Assembly: GCF_003115845.1 (NCBI RefSeq)
Contig: NZ_KZ819030.1
Location: 1-64,000, forward strand
Length of the DNA: 64,000 nt
DNA from: Brenneria roseae subsp. roseae
GTDB lineage: Bacteria > Pseudomonadota > Gammaproteobacteria > Enterobacterales > Enterobacteriaceae
Reading direction: 5' to 3'
A program made the position numbers and the translations under genes. Position 1 is the first letter of the stretch. Each line of letters starts with the position of its first letter. The notes under the pieces were generated by a model. The model was not told where the DNA came from. It ran no database searches and worked only from the letters and a program-made list of their open reading frames with translations. Below are positions 50,175 through 58,921 of this stretch, one piece after another.

Positions 50175-51178
50175 ACGGAAACCTTTTTAAGTAACAATAA
50201 GATGAACAGAGAACCACCAATAAATTCAATGACAACGGACAATGCGCCGGCCATACCGAGGAGGTGTTCCAGAATCAGTTGTCCACCCAGCAACGCAATG
50301 ACCCCCAGCAAAAAAGCTGCCGGCAGTAAAAAACGATGCTGGCTGGAGCCAACAACCAGATACGCAAGATTGGCGACCATAAAGCCGAGGAAGGTTAACG
50401 GCCCCACCAGCGCCGTTGATATTGCCACCAGCACAGACACCAGCAGCAGGATAATCGTTACGCTGCGTTTATAGTCCATCCCCAAATTGATGGCCGTATT
50501 TCGTCCCAATGCCAGCACATCAAAGCGAAAACGCATGCGCCATATTACCAGGGCGACGGCCAGGGTGATCGCGGCAGATAACGCAATCAATTCAGGCACC
50601 GCACGGGTAAAGGTGGCAAACATTCGCCCCTGCACAATGGCGAATTCGCTGGGGGTCAATAAACGCTGCATCAGATTCGCCATGCTGCGAAACAGCGTAC
50701 CGCAGATAATCCCGACCAACAGCACCAGATGAAGATTGTTGCGGCTGCCGGTAAATAGCCACCGGTACAGGATCGCAGAAAACAAAATCAGCAGCACCGC
50801 TTCAAGCGCAAACTTGCCGCCGACGCCCAGCTCCGGTATGCCGCCAACCCCGAACATAAAGACCAACGCCGTCTGAATAAGGACAAACAACGCCTCGAAT
50901 CCCATGATCGACGGTGTCAAAACACGGTTGTTGGTGACGGTCTGAAACAGAACCGTCGATGCGCTGGCGGCAAAAGCGACCAGTAACATGGTGGCCAGCA
51001 TCAACCCGCGGTGCACCATAATGTATTTCAGGTTACTGCCGAGATTGATCGTCATAAATATCACGACCAATGCCAATGATATCCCGGCCAGCCACATCAG
51101 ACGCAAGCGGGGAGACAACCCCGCTCGCCTTTCGCCGACAGCAGCGGACATCGAGGTATTACGTTCATTAACCGACAT
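50171..51178 (-). CDS. Iron-siderophore ABC transporter, permease 2 (FecCD family)
   Basis: A 335-aa FecCD-type permease with about nine membrane helices. It has the conserved cytoplasmic coupling region (LALGRNTAINLGMDYKRSVT) and LVGPLTFLGFMVANLAYLVV, GSSQHRFLLPAAFLLGVIAL near the C-terminus. It starts inside the end of the preceding permease gene (11-bp overlap). It pairs with permease 1 to form the channel. Relatives are VctG/YclO/FatC. Confidence 0.92.
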   Translation of the reverse strand: MSVNERNTSMSAAVGERRAGLSPRLRLMWLAGISLALVVIFMTINLGSNLKYIMVHRGLMLATMLLVAFAASASTVLFQTVTNNRVLTPSIMGFEALFVLIQTALVFMFGVGGIPELGVGGKFALEAVLLILFSAILYRWLFTGSRNNLHLVLLVGIICGTLFRSMANLMQRLLTPSEFAIVQGRMFATFTRAVPELIALSAAITLAVALVIWRMRFRFDVLALGRNTAINLGMDYKRSVTIILLLVSVLVAISTALVGPLTFLGFMVANLAYLVVGSSQHRFLLPAAFLLGVIALLGGQLILEHLLGMAGALSVVIEFIGGSLFILLLLKKVSV

Positions 51179-52127
51179 GGCGTTTTTGACTTAACAGTAA
51201 AAGAAGGAAAACAACGGCGCCGATAACACCGAGGATCACACTCACAGGAATTTCAAATGGATAGCGAATTACCCGGCTGATGATGTCACAGAACAGCACC
51301 AAACCTCCCCCCAGCAGACAAACCCAGGGAATCGTTTTACGCACATTATCGCCGAGTAACATGCTGATCAAATTGGGCACGATCAGGCCGAGAAAAGGCA
51401 GATTACCGACCACCACTACGACCACGCCGCTGATAACGGCGATAATGGATAGCCCCATCAACATCACCTGCCGATAGTTCAGTCCGACGTTGACGGAAAA
51501 TTCCCGCCCCATTCCCGCGACGGTAAAACGGTCAGCAATCCAGCAAGCCACCAGCGTCAACAAACCGACCAGCCACAGCAATTCATAGCGACCTTGCAGC
51601 ACACCGGAGAAATCCCCCGATTCCCAGCTTCCCAGGGCCTGCAATAGATCAAAATGCAAGGCGCCAAAGGTAGTGATGGAGCTGATTACCGCCCCCAGCA
51701 TAATTCCCACCAGCGGGACAACCAGCGCCGATTTGAGCACCACTCGCCGCAGCAACATCATGAACAGTAAGGTGCCCCCCAGGGCAAACACGCTGGCGAC
51801 AGCCATCTTGGTAAAGACGGTGGCGCTCGGCGCCAGCACCATGACAACCAGCAATCCCAGACCGGCAGACTGTGTTGTTCCCGCCAGTGATGGCTCGACA
51901 AAACGGTTCTGAGTCAGTAACTGCATAATCAAACCGGCCACGCTCATGGCGCTACCAGCCAAAAGCAAAGCCAGCGTACGCGGTACGCGGCTGATAAAGA
52001 AAATATCACGCATCGCCGGATCGGTCCAAACCGCCCGCATGTTTATCTGCCCCGCGCCAATAAACAAGCTGGTGACAACCATACAGGCAAGCAAAAGCAC
52101 ACCGAGAGAAAAATAGAAAGATTTCAT
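51168..52127 (-). CDS. Iron-siderophore ABC transporter, permease 1 (FecCD family)
   Basis: A 319-aa polytopic permease: an N-terminal helix (SFYFSLGVLLLACMVVTSLF), the typical RVPRTLALLLAGSAMSVAGL, MQLLTQNRFVEPSLAGTTQSA, and VVGNLPFLGLIVPNLISMLLGD at the ATPase-coupling end. Relatives are VctD/YclN/FatD. It is separated from the binding-protein gene by about 120 bp that carry a tandem repeat. Confidence 0.92.
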   Translation of the reverse strand: MKSFYFSLGVLLLACMVVTSLFIGAGQINMRAVWTDPAMRDIFFISRVPRTLALLLAGSAMSVAGLIMQLLTQNRFVEPSLAGTTQSAGLGLLVVMVLAPSATVFTKMAVASVFALGGTLLFMMLLRRVVLKSALVVPLVGIMLGAVISSITTFGALHFDLLQALGSWESGDFSGVLQGRYELLWLVGLLTLVACWIADRFTVAGMGREFSVNVGLNYRQVMLMGLSIIAVISGVVVVVVGNLPFLGLIVPNLISMLLGDNVRKTIPWVCLLGGGLVLFCDIISRVIRYPFEIPVSVILGVIGAVVFLLLLLSQKRHVG

Positions 52128-52144
52128 TATTCTGCCACGACCTA

Positions 52145-52291
52145 CCGTTATTTTTTATGCTGGGCTATGTTGCCCGTCACTGTGTGACGTTGAAAATCGC
52201 TCCCGGCGATTTTTTATGCCGGGCTATCCTGCCCGTCACCCTGCGGGCCGTCACTTTGTGACGTTGAAAATCGCTCCCGGCGATTTTTTAT
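52145..52291. repeat. Tandem partial duplication at the 3' end of the siderophore-binding gene
   Basis: The bases encoding the last residues of the binding protein (KKSPGAIFNVTK and stop) recur downstream. The word GTGACGTTGAAAATCGCTCC followed by CGGCGATTTTTTAT is present at about 52184-52217 and 52258-52291, and a third partial copy (TTTTTTATGC, GGGCTAT, GCCCGTCAC) lies at about 52150. Each main copy contains the hairpin AAAATCGC/GCGATTTT. Confidence 0.8.
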
Positions 52292-53228
52292 TCAGCGCCT
52301 CGTCCACATCGCGAATCAGCGCCTGATAACTTTGCAAACCACCTGCGATATAAAGCGAAGCGGAGTCAAGATAGATAACGCGGTTGTTCTGCCAGGCAGC
52401 CGTTTTATGAATCAGTGGATTATCCAACACTTGCTGAGCAGATTCACTGCTGGGACGACCAATCGCATTGTCGCGATCCAGAACGAATAGCCACTCAGGG
52501 TTTACACGCAACAAAAACTCCGACGTCACCACATTGCCATGGGGCCCGGAATCAGGAAATTCGCTCGCCGGTTTAAATCCTAACTCATCGAAAACAAAGC
52601 CGAAACGGGATTTCGGGCCATAGGCAGACATTTTTCCACCACTCACCATCAGCACCAGCGCACTGCCGGCGCTGGCCGCTTTCTCATGGGTCTGGGCGAT
52701 GTGCTGTTTGAAATCTGCCAATTGTTTTTTGGCTTCCTCTTCTTTGCCAAAAATCATTCCCAGCTGTTCGACACGTAGCGTAAAGCTGCTCATAAACTGA
52801 TGTTCATCAACATCCATGGCGATTGTTGGCGCAATGGCGCTTAGTTTATCGTAGGCATCAAGGGTACGCCCGCCGGCAATAATCAGATCGGGCTTGGCAC
52901 TGCTGAGCGCTTCGTACTTCGGTTCGAATAACGTACCGGCATCGAGGTACTCATCACCGCTATATTTGGAAAGAAATTCGGGCAAACGCGTACCGCTCTT
53001 TGGCACACCGGCGATATCCACTTTCAGCGCATCCAACGTGTCCAAAACCGCCGGGTCGAAAACGATAACCTTCCTGGGCGGCTGAGGCACCTGTGTCGTT
53101 CCCTGAGCGTGCTCAATGCTGATCGTATGCGTCCCTTCGCCTGTCGACGGTTTCTGATCGCATCCGGCCAGCGCCAGCAATGACGCGAATAATATTGTTT
53201 TCACCGTAATCGCTACGTTCACCCGCAT
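52251..53228 (-). CDS. Siderophore-binding periplasmic lipoprotein
   Basis: From ATG 53228 (AGGAG seven bases upstream) about 325 aa: a lipoprotein signal TILFASLLALAGC-DQ, then a class III binding fold: VFDPAVLDTLDALKVDIAGV, KPDLIIAGGRTLDAYDKLSA, AYGPKSRFGFVFDELGFKP, and NPEWLFVLDRDNAIG. This matches the YclQ/VctP/FatB/CeuE group that binds ferric catecholates (petrobactin, enterobactin fragments). The start at 53267 adds residues before the signal and is unlikely. A Fur-like box lies just upstream. It is the first gene of the importer operon. Confidence 0.9.
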   Translation of the reverse strand: MRVNVAITVKTILFASLLALAGCDQKPSTGEGTHTISIEHAQGTTQVPQPPRKVIVFDPAVLDTLDALKVDIAGVPKSGTRLPEFLSKYSGDEYLDAGTLFEPKYEALSSAKPDLIIAGGRTLDAYDKLSAIAPTIAMDVDEHQFMSSFTLRVEQLGMIFGKEEEAKKQLADFKQHIAQTHEKAASAGSALVLMVSGGKMSAYGPKSRFGFVFDELGFKPASEFPDSGPHGNVVTSEFLLRVNPEWLFVLDRDNAIGRPSSESAQQVLDNPLIHKTAAWQNNRVIYLDSASLYIAGGLQSYQALIRDVDEALNKKSPGAIFNVTK

Positions 53229-53271
53229 TCTTATCTCCTGCTTATTGCCTGGGAACCCCTCAAGCAATAAG

Positions 53272-53290
53272 GCATTTCATTATCATTCGC
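53272..53290 (-). promoter_or_regulatory. Candidate Fur box
   Basis: On the minus strand GCGAATGATAATGAAATGC matches 12 of 19 bases of the Fur consensus GATAATGATAATCATTATC, with an intact GAATGATAAT core. It is about 45 bp upstream of the binding-protein start, where iron repression of the importer would be expected. Confidence 0.68.
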
Positions 53291-53457
53291 ATTAGGGTGG
53301 AAAATTGTAACGAATGCGGATACGGATGACTAGCGATTATGGGGGCGCGGAAATTGACCCGCGTCAGGAAAGCGCGATAGAAAACGCTATTCAATGTTAT
53401 CCTTAACGCTTTCTTACCTGTTTTCACCTGAAAGCAACCATTTAGTTAAACGTAATT

Positions 53458-54885
53458 ATGGCCGATAAAACGCAACCTACTTTCTTTATCCACGACTATG
53501 AGACGTTCGGCAAACATCCGGCGCGCGATCGTCCCGCGCAGTTTGCCGGTATCCGTACTGATATGGATTTCAATATCATCGGTGAACCGCTGGTCATTTA
53601 TTGCAAGCCGACCGATGACTATCTGCCTGAGCCCGAGGCCGTCATGATCACCGGGATCACCCCGCAGTTGGCCATGTCAAAAGGGGTGAACGAAGCCGAG
53701 TTTGCCCGCCATATTCACGATGCTTTCAGCGTACCTGGCACCTGTATCATGGGATACAACAATATCCGGTTCGATGATGAAGTCAGCCGTAATATTTTTT
53801 ATCGCAACTTCTATGATCCCTATGCCTACAGTTGGCGAAACGGCAATTCGCGCTGGGATTTACTGGATGCATTGCGCGCGTGTTATGCGCTGCGCCCCGA
53901 AGGTATTGTCTGGCCAGAAAATGAGGACGGCTTGCCCAGTTTCAGACTGGAGCATCTGAGCAGGGCGAACGGCGTGGCGCACGAACACGCCCATGACGCA
54001 ATGTCCGATGTCTATGCCACGATTGCCATGGCAAAACGGCTGAAACAGGCTCAGCCCAAGCTTTTTGACTACCTGTTCCAGCTACGTAATAAGAATAAAG
54101 TCAGCCAGCTTATCGATGTTCCACAAATGAAGCCGCTGGTGCATGTTTCCGGCATGTTCGGCGCGGCAAGAGGCAACACCAGTTGGGTCGTGCCGCTCGC
54201 GTGGCATCCGGATAACCGTAATGCGGTCATCATGTGCGATCTGGCCGGCGATATGGCGCCCTTACTGACCATGGATGCCAGCGCGTTGCGAGAACGCCTG
54301 TATACGCGTCGGGAGCAGTTGACTCACGATCAGAGCGCCGTGCCAATCAAACTGGTTCATATCAATAAATGTCCGGTTCTTGCTCCGGCCAGCACCTTGC
54401 GGCCGGAAGACGCTGCCCGGCTGGGCATTGATCGTCAGCGCTGTCTGGACAATCTGGCTCTGCTGCGCCACAACACGCAGGTCAGAGAAAAAGTCGTCGA
54501 ACTGTTTGCCGAGCCCTCGGTATTCCCGCCATCCAATGATGTTGACCTCAGGCTGTACGATGGCTTTTTCGGTGACGCAGACCGGATGTCCATGCAGATT
54601 ATTCTGGAAACGGCGCCCCAGAATCTCCCGGCATTGGATCTCAAATTTGTCGATAATCGTCTGGAGCCTCTGCTGTTCCGCTATCGGGCGCGCAACTTTC
54701 CCAATACGCTGGATTATGGTGAACAACAGCGTTGGTTACAGCATCGGCAGGAGGTGTTTACCGCTGAACGCCTACAGGAATATATTGCTGAGCTGGATGC
54801 GCTGTATCAGCATTATGAAGGTGATAAACAAAAAACCGATCTGATCAAAGCACTCTTTACGTACGCACAAACGCTGGCCAGTTAA
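53458..54885 (+). CDS. sbcB: Exonuclease I
   Basis: A 475-aa DEDDh exonuclease: FFIHDYETFGKHPARDRPAQ (Asp13, Glu15), GYNNIRFDDEVSRNIFYRNF, AHEHAHDAMSDVYATIAMAK (His and last Asp), followed by the SH3-like and C-terminal domains that clamp single-stranded DNA. It degrades ssDNA 3' to 5' in recombination and mismatch repair. It is divergent from the siderophore operon. Its usual relatives plaP and tmaR are nearby, as in E. coli. Confidence 0.96.
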   Translation: MADKTQPTFFIHDYETFGKHPARDRPAQFAGIRTDMDFNIIGEPLVIYCKPTDDYLPEPEAVMITGITPQLAMSKGVNEAEFARHIHDAFSVPGTCIMGYNNIRFDDEVSRNIFYRNFYDPYAYSWRNGNSRWDLLDALRACYALRPEGIVWPENEDGLPSFRLEHLSRANGVAHEHAHDAMSDVYATIAMAKRLKQAQPKLFDYLFQLRNKNKVSQLIDVPQMKPLVHVSGMFGAARGNTSWVVPLAWHPDNRNAVIMCDLAGDMAPLLTMDASALRERLYTRREQLTHDQSAVPIKLVHINKCPVLAPASTLRPEDAARLGIDRQRCLDNLALLRHNTQVREKVVELFAEPSVFPPSNDVDLRLYDGFFGDADRMSMQIILETAPQNLPALDLKFVDNRLEPLLFRYRARNFPNTLDYGEQQRWLQHRQEVFTAERLQEYIAELDALYQHYEGDKQKTDLIKALFTYAQTLAS

Positions 54886-54904
54886 CCGATAGCCGCCCGT
54901 AAAA

Positions 54905-54928
54905 AAGCGGAGAACGATTTCTCCGCTT
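54905..54928 (-). terminator. Terminator between sbcB and plaP
   Basis: AAGCGGAGAA-CGAT-TTCTCCGCTT; on the minus strand it is followed by TTTT from the A-run at 54901-54906, fitting the end of the plaP transcript. It may also stop sbcB. Confidence 0.85.
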
Positions 54929-54959
54929 GCTGTTTAAACGTCAGTGGCGGTATTTGAAT

Positions 54960-56333
54960 TTAAACCAGTTCTTCCGTGCTCTGCGGTACTGGCTGGCTGA
55001 AAGCCCGCGTCACAAAAACCAGATAGATCAGACCTGCCGTTGCCCAAATCAGCCCAAGCGTCATTGAGCTTTCTTCCAGATTCACCCACAGTGCGCCGAC
55101 GGCTAACGCGCCTAACACCGGCAACACCAGGTAGTTAAACGTATCCTTCAGCGTACGATGACGACGTTCACGAATATAGAACTGGGAAATAACCGACAGA
55201 TTGACGAAGGTAAACGCGACCAGGGCGCCAAAGTTAATCAGTGCAGTCGCGGTGACCAGATCAAAAGAGACCGCCGACAGCGCAATCGCCCCGACCAGCA
55301 AGACATTCAGGGAAGGCGTCCGCCATTTCGGATGGACATAGCCGAAAAAACGTTCAGGAAATACGCCATCACGCCCCATGACATACATCAGGCGCGACAC
55401 GCCGGCATGCGCGGCCATCCCCGACGCCAGTACGGTCACACAGGAAAAGACCAGAATAATCGACTGGAAGAACTTTCCGGCGACATACAACATGATTTCC
55501 GGTTGAGACGCATCAGGATCTTTAAAGCGTGAAATATCCGGAAAGTACAGCTGTAAGAAATAGGAAACCGCAATAAAAATCACGCCGCCGATCAACGCAG
55601 TCAGGAAAATCGCTTTCGGGATAACGTTGCCGGCATCCTGCGTTTCTTCAGACAATGAACTGATGCCATCGAAGCCCAGGAAAGAAAAGCAGAGTATCGT
55701 GGCGCCGGTGATCATGGGCACAACATGAGCGTTCTCCGACCAGAAAGGCTGCGTGCTGACAAGCGTTCCCGCCCCTTCCCCCTGATAAACACCGTGAACG
55801 ACCAATCCCAGGAACACCACCATGATAGCAACCTGAACAACGACAATAATCGAGTTGAGATTGGCGACCACATTGATGCCACGCAGGTTGAACAGCGTCA
55901 TCAGACCAACCAGGGCCGCAACAAAAATCCATGACGGTACGCCGGGGAAAATCGCTTCAAGATAGATTTTTGCCAGCAGGATGTTAATCATCGGCATGAA
56001 CAGATAGTCCAGCAGCGATGACCAGCCGACCATGAACCCGACGTACGGGCTAATGGCTTTTTGCGCATAGGTATAAGCAGAACCGGCTGACGGGAAACGA
56101 CGAACGAGCTTGCCATAGCTTAACGCCGTGAACAGAATCCCGGTTAACGCAAAGGCATAAGCTGTCGCAACGTGCCCATCGGTCAGACCGGAAACGATAC
56201 CAAACGTATCAAAAATGGTCATTGGCTGCATATAGGCCAGCCCCATCATGACAACAGGCCATAACGTGAGTGTTCTTCTTAATTGGACACGTTTTGTGGA
56301 CACGGCGTTGGCATCACCTACAGATTGCCCCAT
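54960..56333 (-). CDS. plaP: Putrescine importer PlaP (APC family)
   Basis: A 457-aa amino acid/polyamine transporter with 12 predicted helices. It is collinear with E. coli YeeF/Pla[81 protein letters not shown]. PlaP imports putrescine by proton symport and supports surface motility. ATG 56333 has AGGAAAG upstream; a GTG start 15 bp earlier is possible. Strong hairpins lie on both sides. Confidence 0.9.
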   Translation of the reverse strand: MGQSVGDANAVSTKRVQLRRTLTLWPVVMMGLAYMQPMTIFDTFGIVSGLTDGHVATAYAFALTGILFTALSYGKLVRRFPSAGSAYTYAQKAISPYVGFMVGWSSLLDYLFMPMINILLAKIYLEAIFPGVPSWIFVAALVGLMTLFNLRGINVVANLNSIIVVVQVAIMVVFLGLVVHGVYQGEGAGTLVSTQPFWSENAHVVPMITGATILCFSFLGFDGISSLSEETQDAGNVIPKAIFLTALIGGVIFIAVSYFLQLYFPDISRFKDPDASQPEIMLYVAGKFFQSIILVFSCVTVLASGMAAHAGVSRLMYVMGRDGVFPERFFGYVHPKWRTPSLNVLLVGAIALSAVSFDLVTATALINFGALVAFTFVNLSVISQFYIRERRHRTLKDTFNYLVLPVLGALAVGALWVNLEESSMTLGLIWATAGLIYLVFVTRAFSQPVPQSTEELV

Positions 56334-56427
56334 CTTTTCTTTCCTCACTGTGGCTCACTGGCACACAAACAGGTTTATCTATCCGGATTGTTGTCCGGCC
56401 TCTTTAATTTGAAGACATAAGTGCAAA

Positions 56428-56461
56428 AAAATAACCGACGCGATAAAGCGTCGGTTATTTT
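56428..56461. terminator. 14-bp perfect hairpin between ycgR and plaP
   Basis: AAAATAACCGACGC-GATAAA-GCGTCGGTTATTTT, with further A residues before it. It lies after ycgR (minus strand) and before plaP, so it should end the ycgR transcript. Confidence 0.9.
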
Positions 56462-56614
56462 GCAAGGCGCGTATTCTGCATCAGTCATTCCCGGATGACA
56501 AGATGCGGAGAGAACTGGATACAATTTTCTTATATTAAGAACGATAATACATTGTTTTATTAAAAAATCATTTCGCTGCTGAGAGTCAAAATCGTAAAGG
56601 TTGTAACTAAAGCA

Positions 56615-57379
56615 TCACATATCCTGAAATTTTCTCTTTTTCTCATTCTGTAATCTTTCAAGCTCAAAAATAACCTGCTGCAAATCGCGTTCCTGCGCGG
56701 CGGACAGGGCCAGAAATTTAAAGCTCAGACGCTGGGTAAGTTTGATTTCGCCTTTATTATCGACAACTTTCACCGCTGCCTGCCCGACAAACTGTAAATC
56801 AACGCTGAAGAAGCCATATTCATCGAGGTCCATTTCAACCCCTTCGACAATATCGCCGTCCTTCAACAACCCCGCTATATCACGATCGGTGTGCAAACTG
56901 AGTCCGCCAAGAGACAGATCCCTGATGGTGAATTGAAAATCACTTTCATCCGGTAATTCCCCGCGGCATATTAATGGCGGCCATGATGGGGTATTGATGC
57001 GGAAATAAGTTCTGCGTTGGATCAGATAAAGTTGCTCAGGAATGGAAGCGGTAAACGCCGGTAACCCCTGAAAATCAACGGTACGGGCTATTTCCGCCTT
57101 AAACTCGACCTTCGCGCCCGCAGGTTCGGCAATAAACGACAACACACCGGCATACAGCGCCCGGCTATTCTCATGCTCCACGCCTCCCAGATCAAAAATG
57201 AAGATATCATTATTAGGCATGACATCGAGAATTTTACTGATGAACTGGCCACGAGAATGATGAACCATCACGGTCGTGTCATTTTTCTTCAATTCACGCA
57301 GCGTCGCACAAATAGCCAGTTTATTTCGTTTAACAAACTGCTCTTTCAAATTTTCATCCACCGCTTTCATCCCCACCAT
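56615..57379 (-). CDS. ycgR: Flagellar brake protein YcgR (PilZ domain)
   Basis: A 254-aa protein with an N-terminal YcgR domain (about 1-115) and a C-terminal PilZ domain (about 118-235). The c-di-GMP contacts are the RRTYFR box and DLSLGGLSLH (D/NxSxxG). When loaded with c-di-GMP it binds the flagellar motor and slows swimming. E. coli ycgR is in the FliA regulon; no clear sigma-28 promoter was found in 57380-57450. Single-gene unit beside the citrate cluster. Confidence 0.92.
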   Translation of the reverse strand: MVGMKAVDENLKEQFVKRNKLAICATLRELKKNDTTVMVHHSRGQFISKILDVMPNNDIFIFDLGGVEHENSRALYAGVLSFIAEPAGAKVEFKAEIARTVDFQGLPAFTASIPEQLYLIQRRTYFRINTPSWPPLICRGELPDESDFQFTIRDLSLGGLSLHTDRDIAGLLKDGDIVEGVEMDLDEYGFFSVDLQFVGQAAVKVVDNKGEIKLTQRLSFKFLALSAAQERDLQQVIFELERLQNEKKRKFQDM

Positions 57380-57501
57380 AGAGTCAATGGTTTATATTGA
57401 TGCATATATCTAATGAATCACATGATACAAATCGGTTCAAACGGTATCGACATATACGCATACAACTTTAGGGAAATTAGTCAGAAAAATATTTACGCTT
57501 T

Positions 57502-58401
57502 TCAATCCTCAGGGTAGTGAGATAAAAGCCAGGTGAGCGCCAGTAAATCCGCACTGCCGCCGGGGCTGAGATTTCTGGCGATTAATGCGTCATCCATCGT
57601 GACCAGCGCCTGTCGGTCGACGGGCGCAGTAAGCAGTTTTTTGGCATAGAGTTGTACAAAGTCCAGCCCCTGGATACCGCCCCGCGACACCACGTTCGTA
57701 TCCGGATTGTGCGCCATCAGCACAAGTAGCGTGTGCAATAGCGCCGTTTCTTCATCAGCTCCCGCCGCGATGGCCCGCTTCAACGCCGGTAATGAAAACT
57801 GGCGAACGGTATTGAAGCCGCTGGCCGCCTCCCCTCTTGCACCGGTTAATCCATAACGGCGATACAGGTGTTCGCCGGCCGTTGCCGCACGCCCCCCGCG
57901 TTCCAGTTCGTTGTGGACCAGGTCGCGGCACATTTCCGATACGCTCAGGCATAGCCCCTGCTGCGTCACGCACTGCCCCCTGCCGGCCAGCCATCCGGCC
58001 GCCGAGCAAAGCAGTCCAAAAGCAAAGATCCCGCCTTTATGCGTATTGACGCCTTTTGTCGCTGCAAACATCGCTTGTTCACAGGCCATCCCGATGGGTC
58101 TGACCTGTGGAAGCAATTGTTGCAGGGGTAAACAGGCATAGCGCCAGCCAGCCTCGGTAAAACGACGAAACCAGGGAGATACCGCGCGAATGCTGCGCTG
58201 AAACAACGCGAGATCCATATCGCGATGAGCCCCGTTGTTCGCCCGGTCCACCAGTCCTGGTTTAGGCGTCAGCGTCACTTCTATCGTCAGTGCCCGCGTT
58301 ACCCAACGATCAATATCAGGCAAGGTAGCGGGCAGCGGCGCCTCTTCCGGGTACGCCGGGAAGACCGAGGCCAATAATTCAGGCTGGATTGAAATAGGCA
58401 T
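57502..58401 (-). CDS. citG: Triphosphoribosyl-dephospho-CoA synthase CitG
   Basis: From ATG 58401 (MPISIQPELLASVFPAYPEE) the product is 299 aa: LTIEVTLTPKPGLVDRANNG, AHRDMDLALFQRSIRAVSPW, GVNTHKGGIFAFGLLCSAAG and AHNPDTNVVSRGGIQGLDF are conserved in the CitG/MdcB family. It makes the prosthetic-group precursor of citrate lyase from dephospho-CoA and ATP. The longer ORF (from 58560) lies over citX in another frame. The start is 23 bp inside citX, so citX and citG are coupled; some bacteria fuse them. Confidence 0.93.
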   Translation of the reverse strand: MPISIQPELLASVFPAYPEEAPLPATLPDIDRWVTRALTIEVTLTPKPGLVDRANNGAHRDMDLALFQRSIRAVSPWFRRFTEAGWRYACLPLQQLLPQVRPIGMACEQAMFAATKGVNTHKGGIFAFGLLCSAAGWLAGRGQCVTQQGLCLSVSEMCRDLVHNELERGGRAATAGEHLYRRYGLTGARGEAASGFNTVRQFSLPALKRAIAAGADEETALLHTLLVLMAHNPDTNVVSRGGIQGLDFVQLYAKKLLTAPVDRQALVTMDDALIARNLSPGGSADLLALTWLLSHYPED

Positions 58402-58906
58402 TAAGCATTCCCTCAATGTGCTGAACCAGCTCCGGCAAGGGATGGCGTCGTGAACGGCTGCACGCGTGAGCCGCCTGTTCGCACAACAGGCAGCGGCGCC
58501 CGCCATGCGCCAACATGGAACGGCCGATCGCGCCTTCCTGCGGACAGAACACATCGACATCCCATAACCGGCCTAACGGGTGCCGATCTTCCAGCGCGAT
58601 CGTGGCCGCTTTCACCGTCAGCGCATCTTTATTGATCGCCCAAAAACCTTCAGCGCCGGTCGCCAGCCAGTGAATCTGTTGCTCCAGCACTGGCCAACCG
58701 CGCGACTGGCAGAGCGCATTCAACGCATTTATCGCTTCGGTCATGGCACGACGATACCGTTCGCTGTCTTTTATCGGTCCCGGCGTGACCAGCGTCAAAG
58801 ACACCAGCGTCGCGTCATACTGCGTTAATAACGCATGCTGCCGCGCTGCGCGGCGTTCCTTCGCCGCGAGCAAGTTTTCCAGAGAAATGAATACCGGGTC
58901 TGTCAT
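58379..58906 (-). CDS. citX: Apo-citrate lyase phosphoribosyl-dephospho-CoA transferase CitX
   Basis: A 175-aa protein with the CitX core: LENLLAAKERRAARQHALLT, LVSLTLVTPGPIKDSERYRR, GRLWDVDVFCPQEGAIGRSM and the cysteine-containing RRCLLCEQAAHACSRSRRH. It transfers the prosthetic group to the serine of CitD. Order citF-citX-citG follows the enteric cluster. Small gap (15 bp) to citF. Confidence 0.93.
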   Translation of the reverse strand: MTDPVFISLENLLAAKERRAARQHALLTQYDATLVSLTLVTPGPIKDSERYRRAMTEAINALNALCQSRGWPVLEQQIHWLATGAEGFWAINKDALTVKAATIALEDRHPLGRLWDVDVFCPQEGAIGRSMLAHGGRRCLLCEQAAHACSRSRRHPLPELVQHIEGMLNAYFNPA

Positions 58907-58921
58907 TGTCCGATCCTTGAT

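Noticed and set aside
57380-57501. A sigma-28 promoter for ycgR
   Set aside because: ACCGATTTG resembles the -10 only loosely and no TAAAGTTT-like -35 lies at the right distance.
58402-58560. Long N-terminal extension of CitG
   Set aside because: It lies over citX in another frame, and homology begins at the ATG at 58401.
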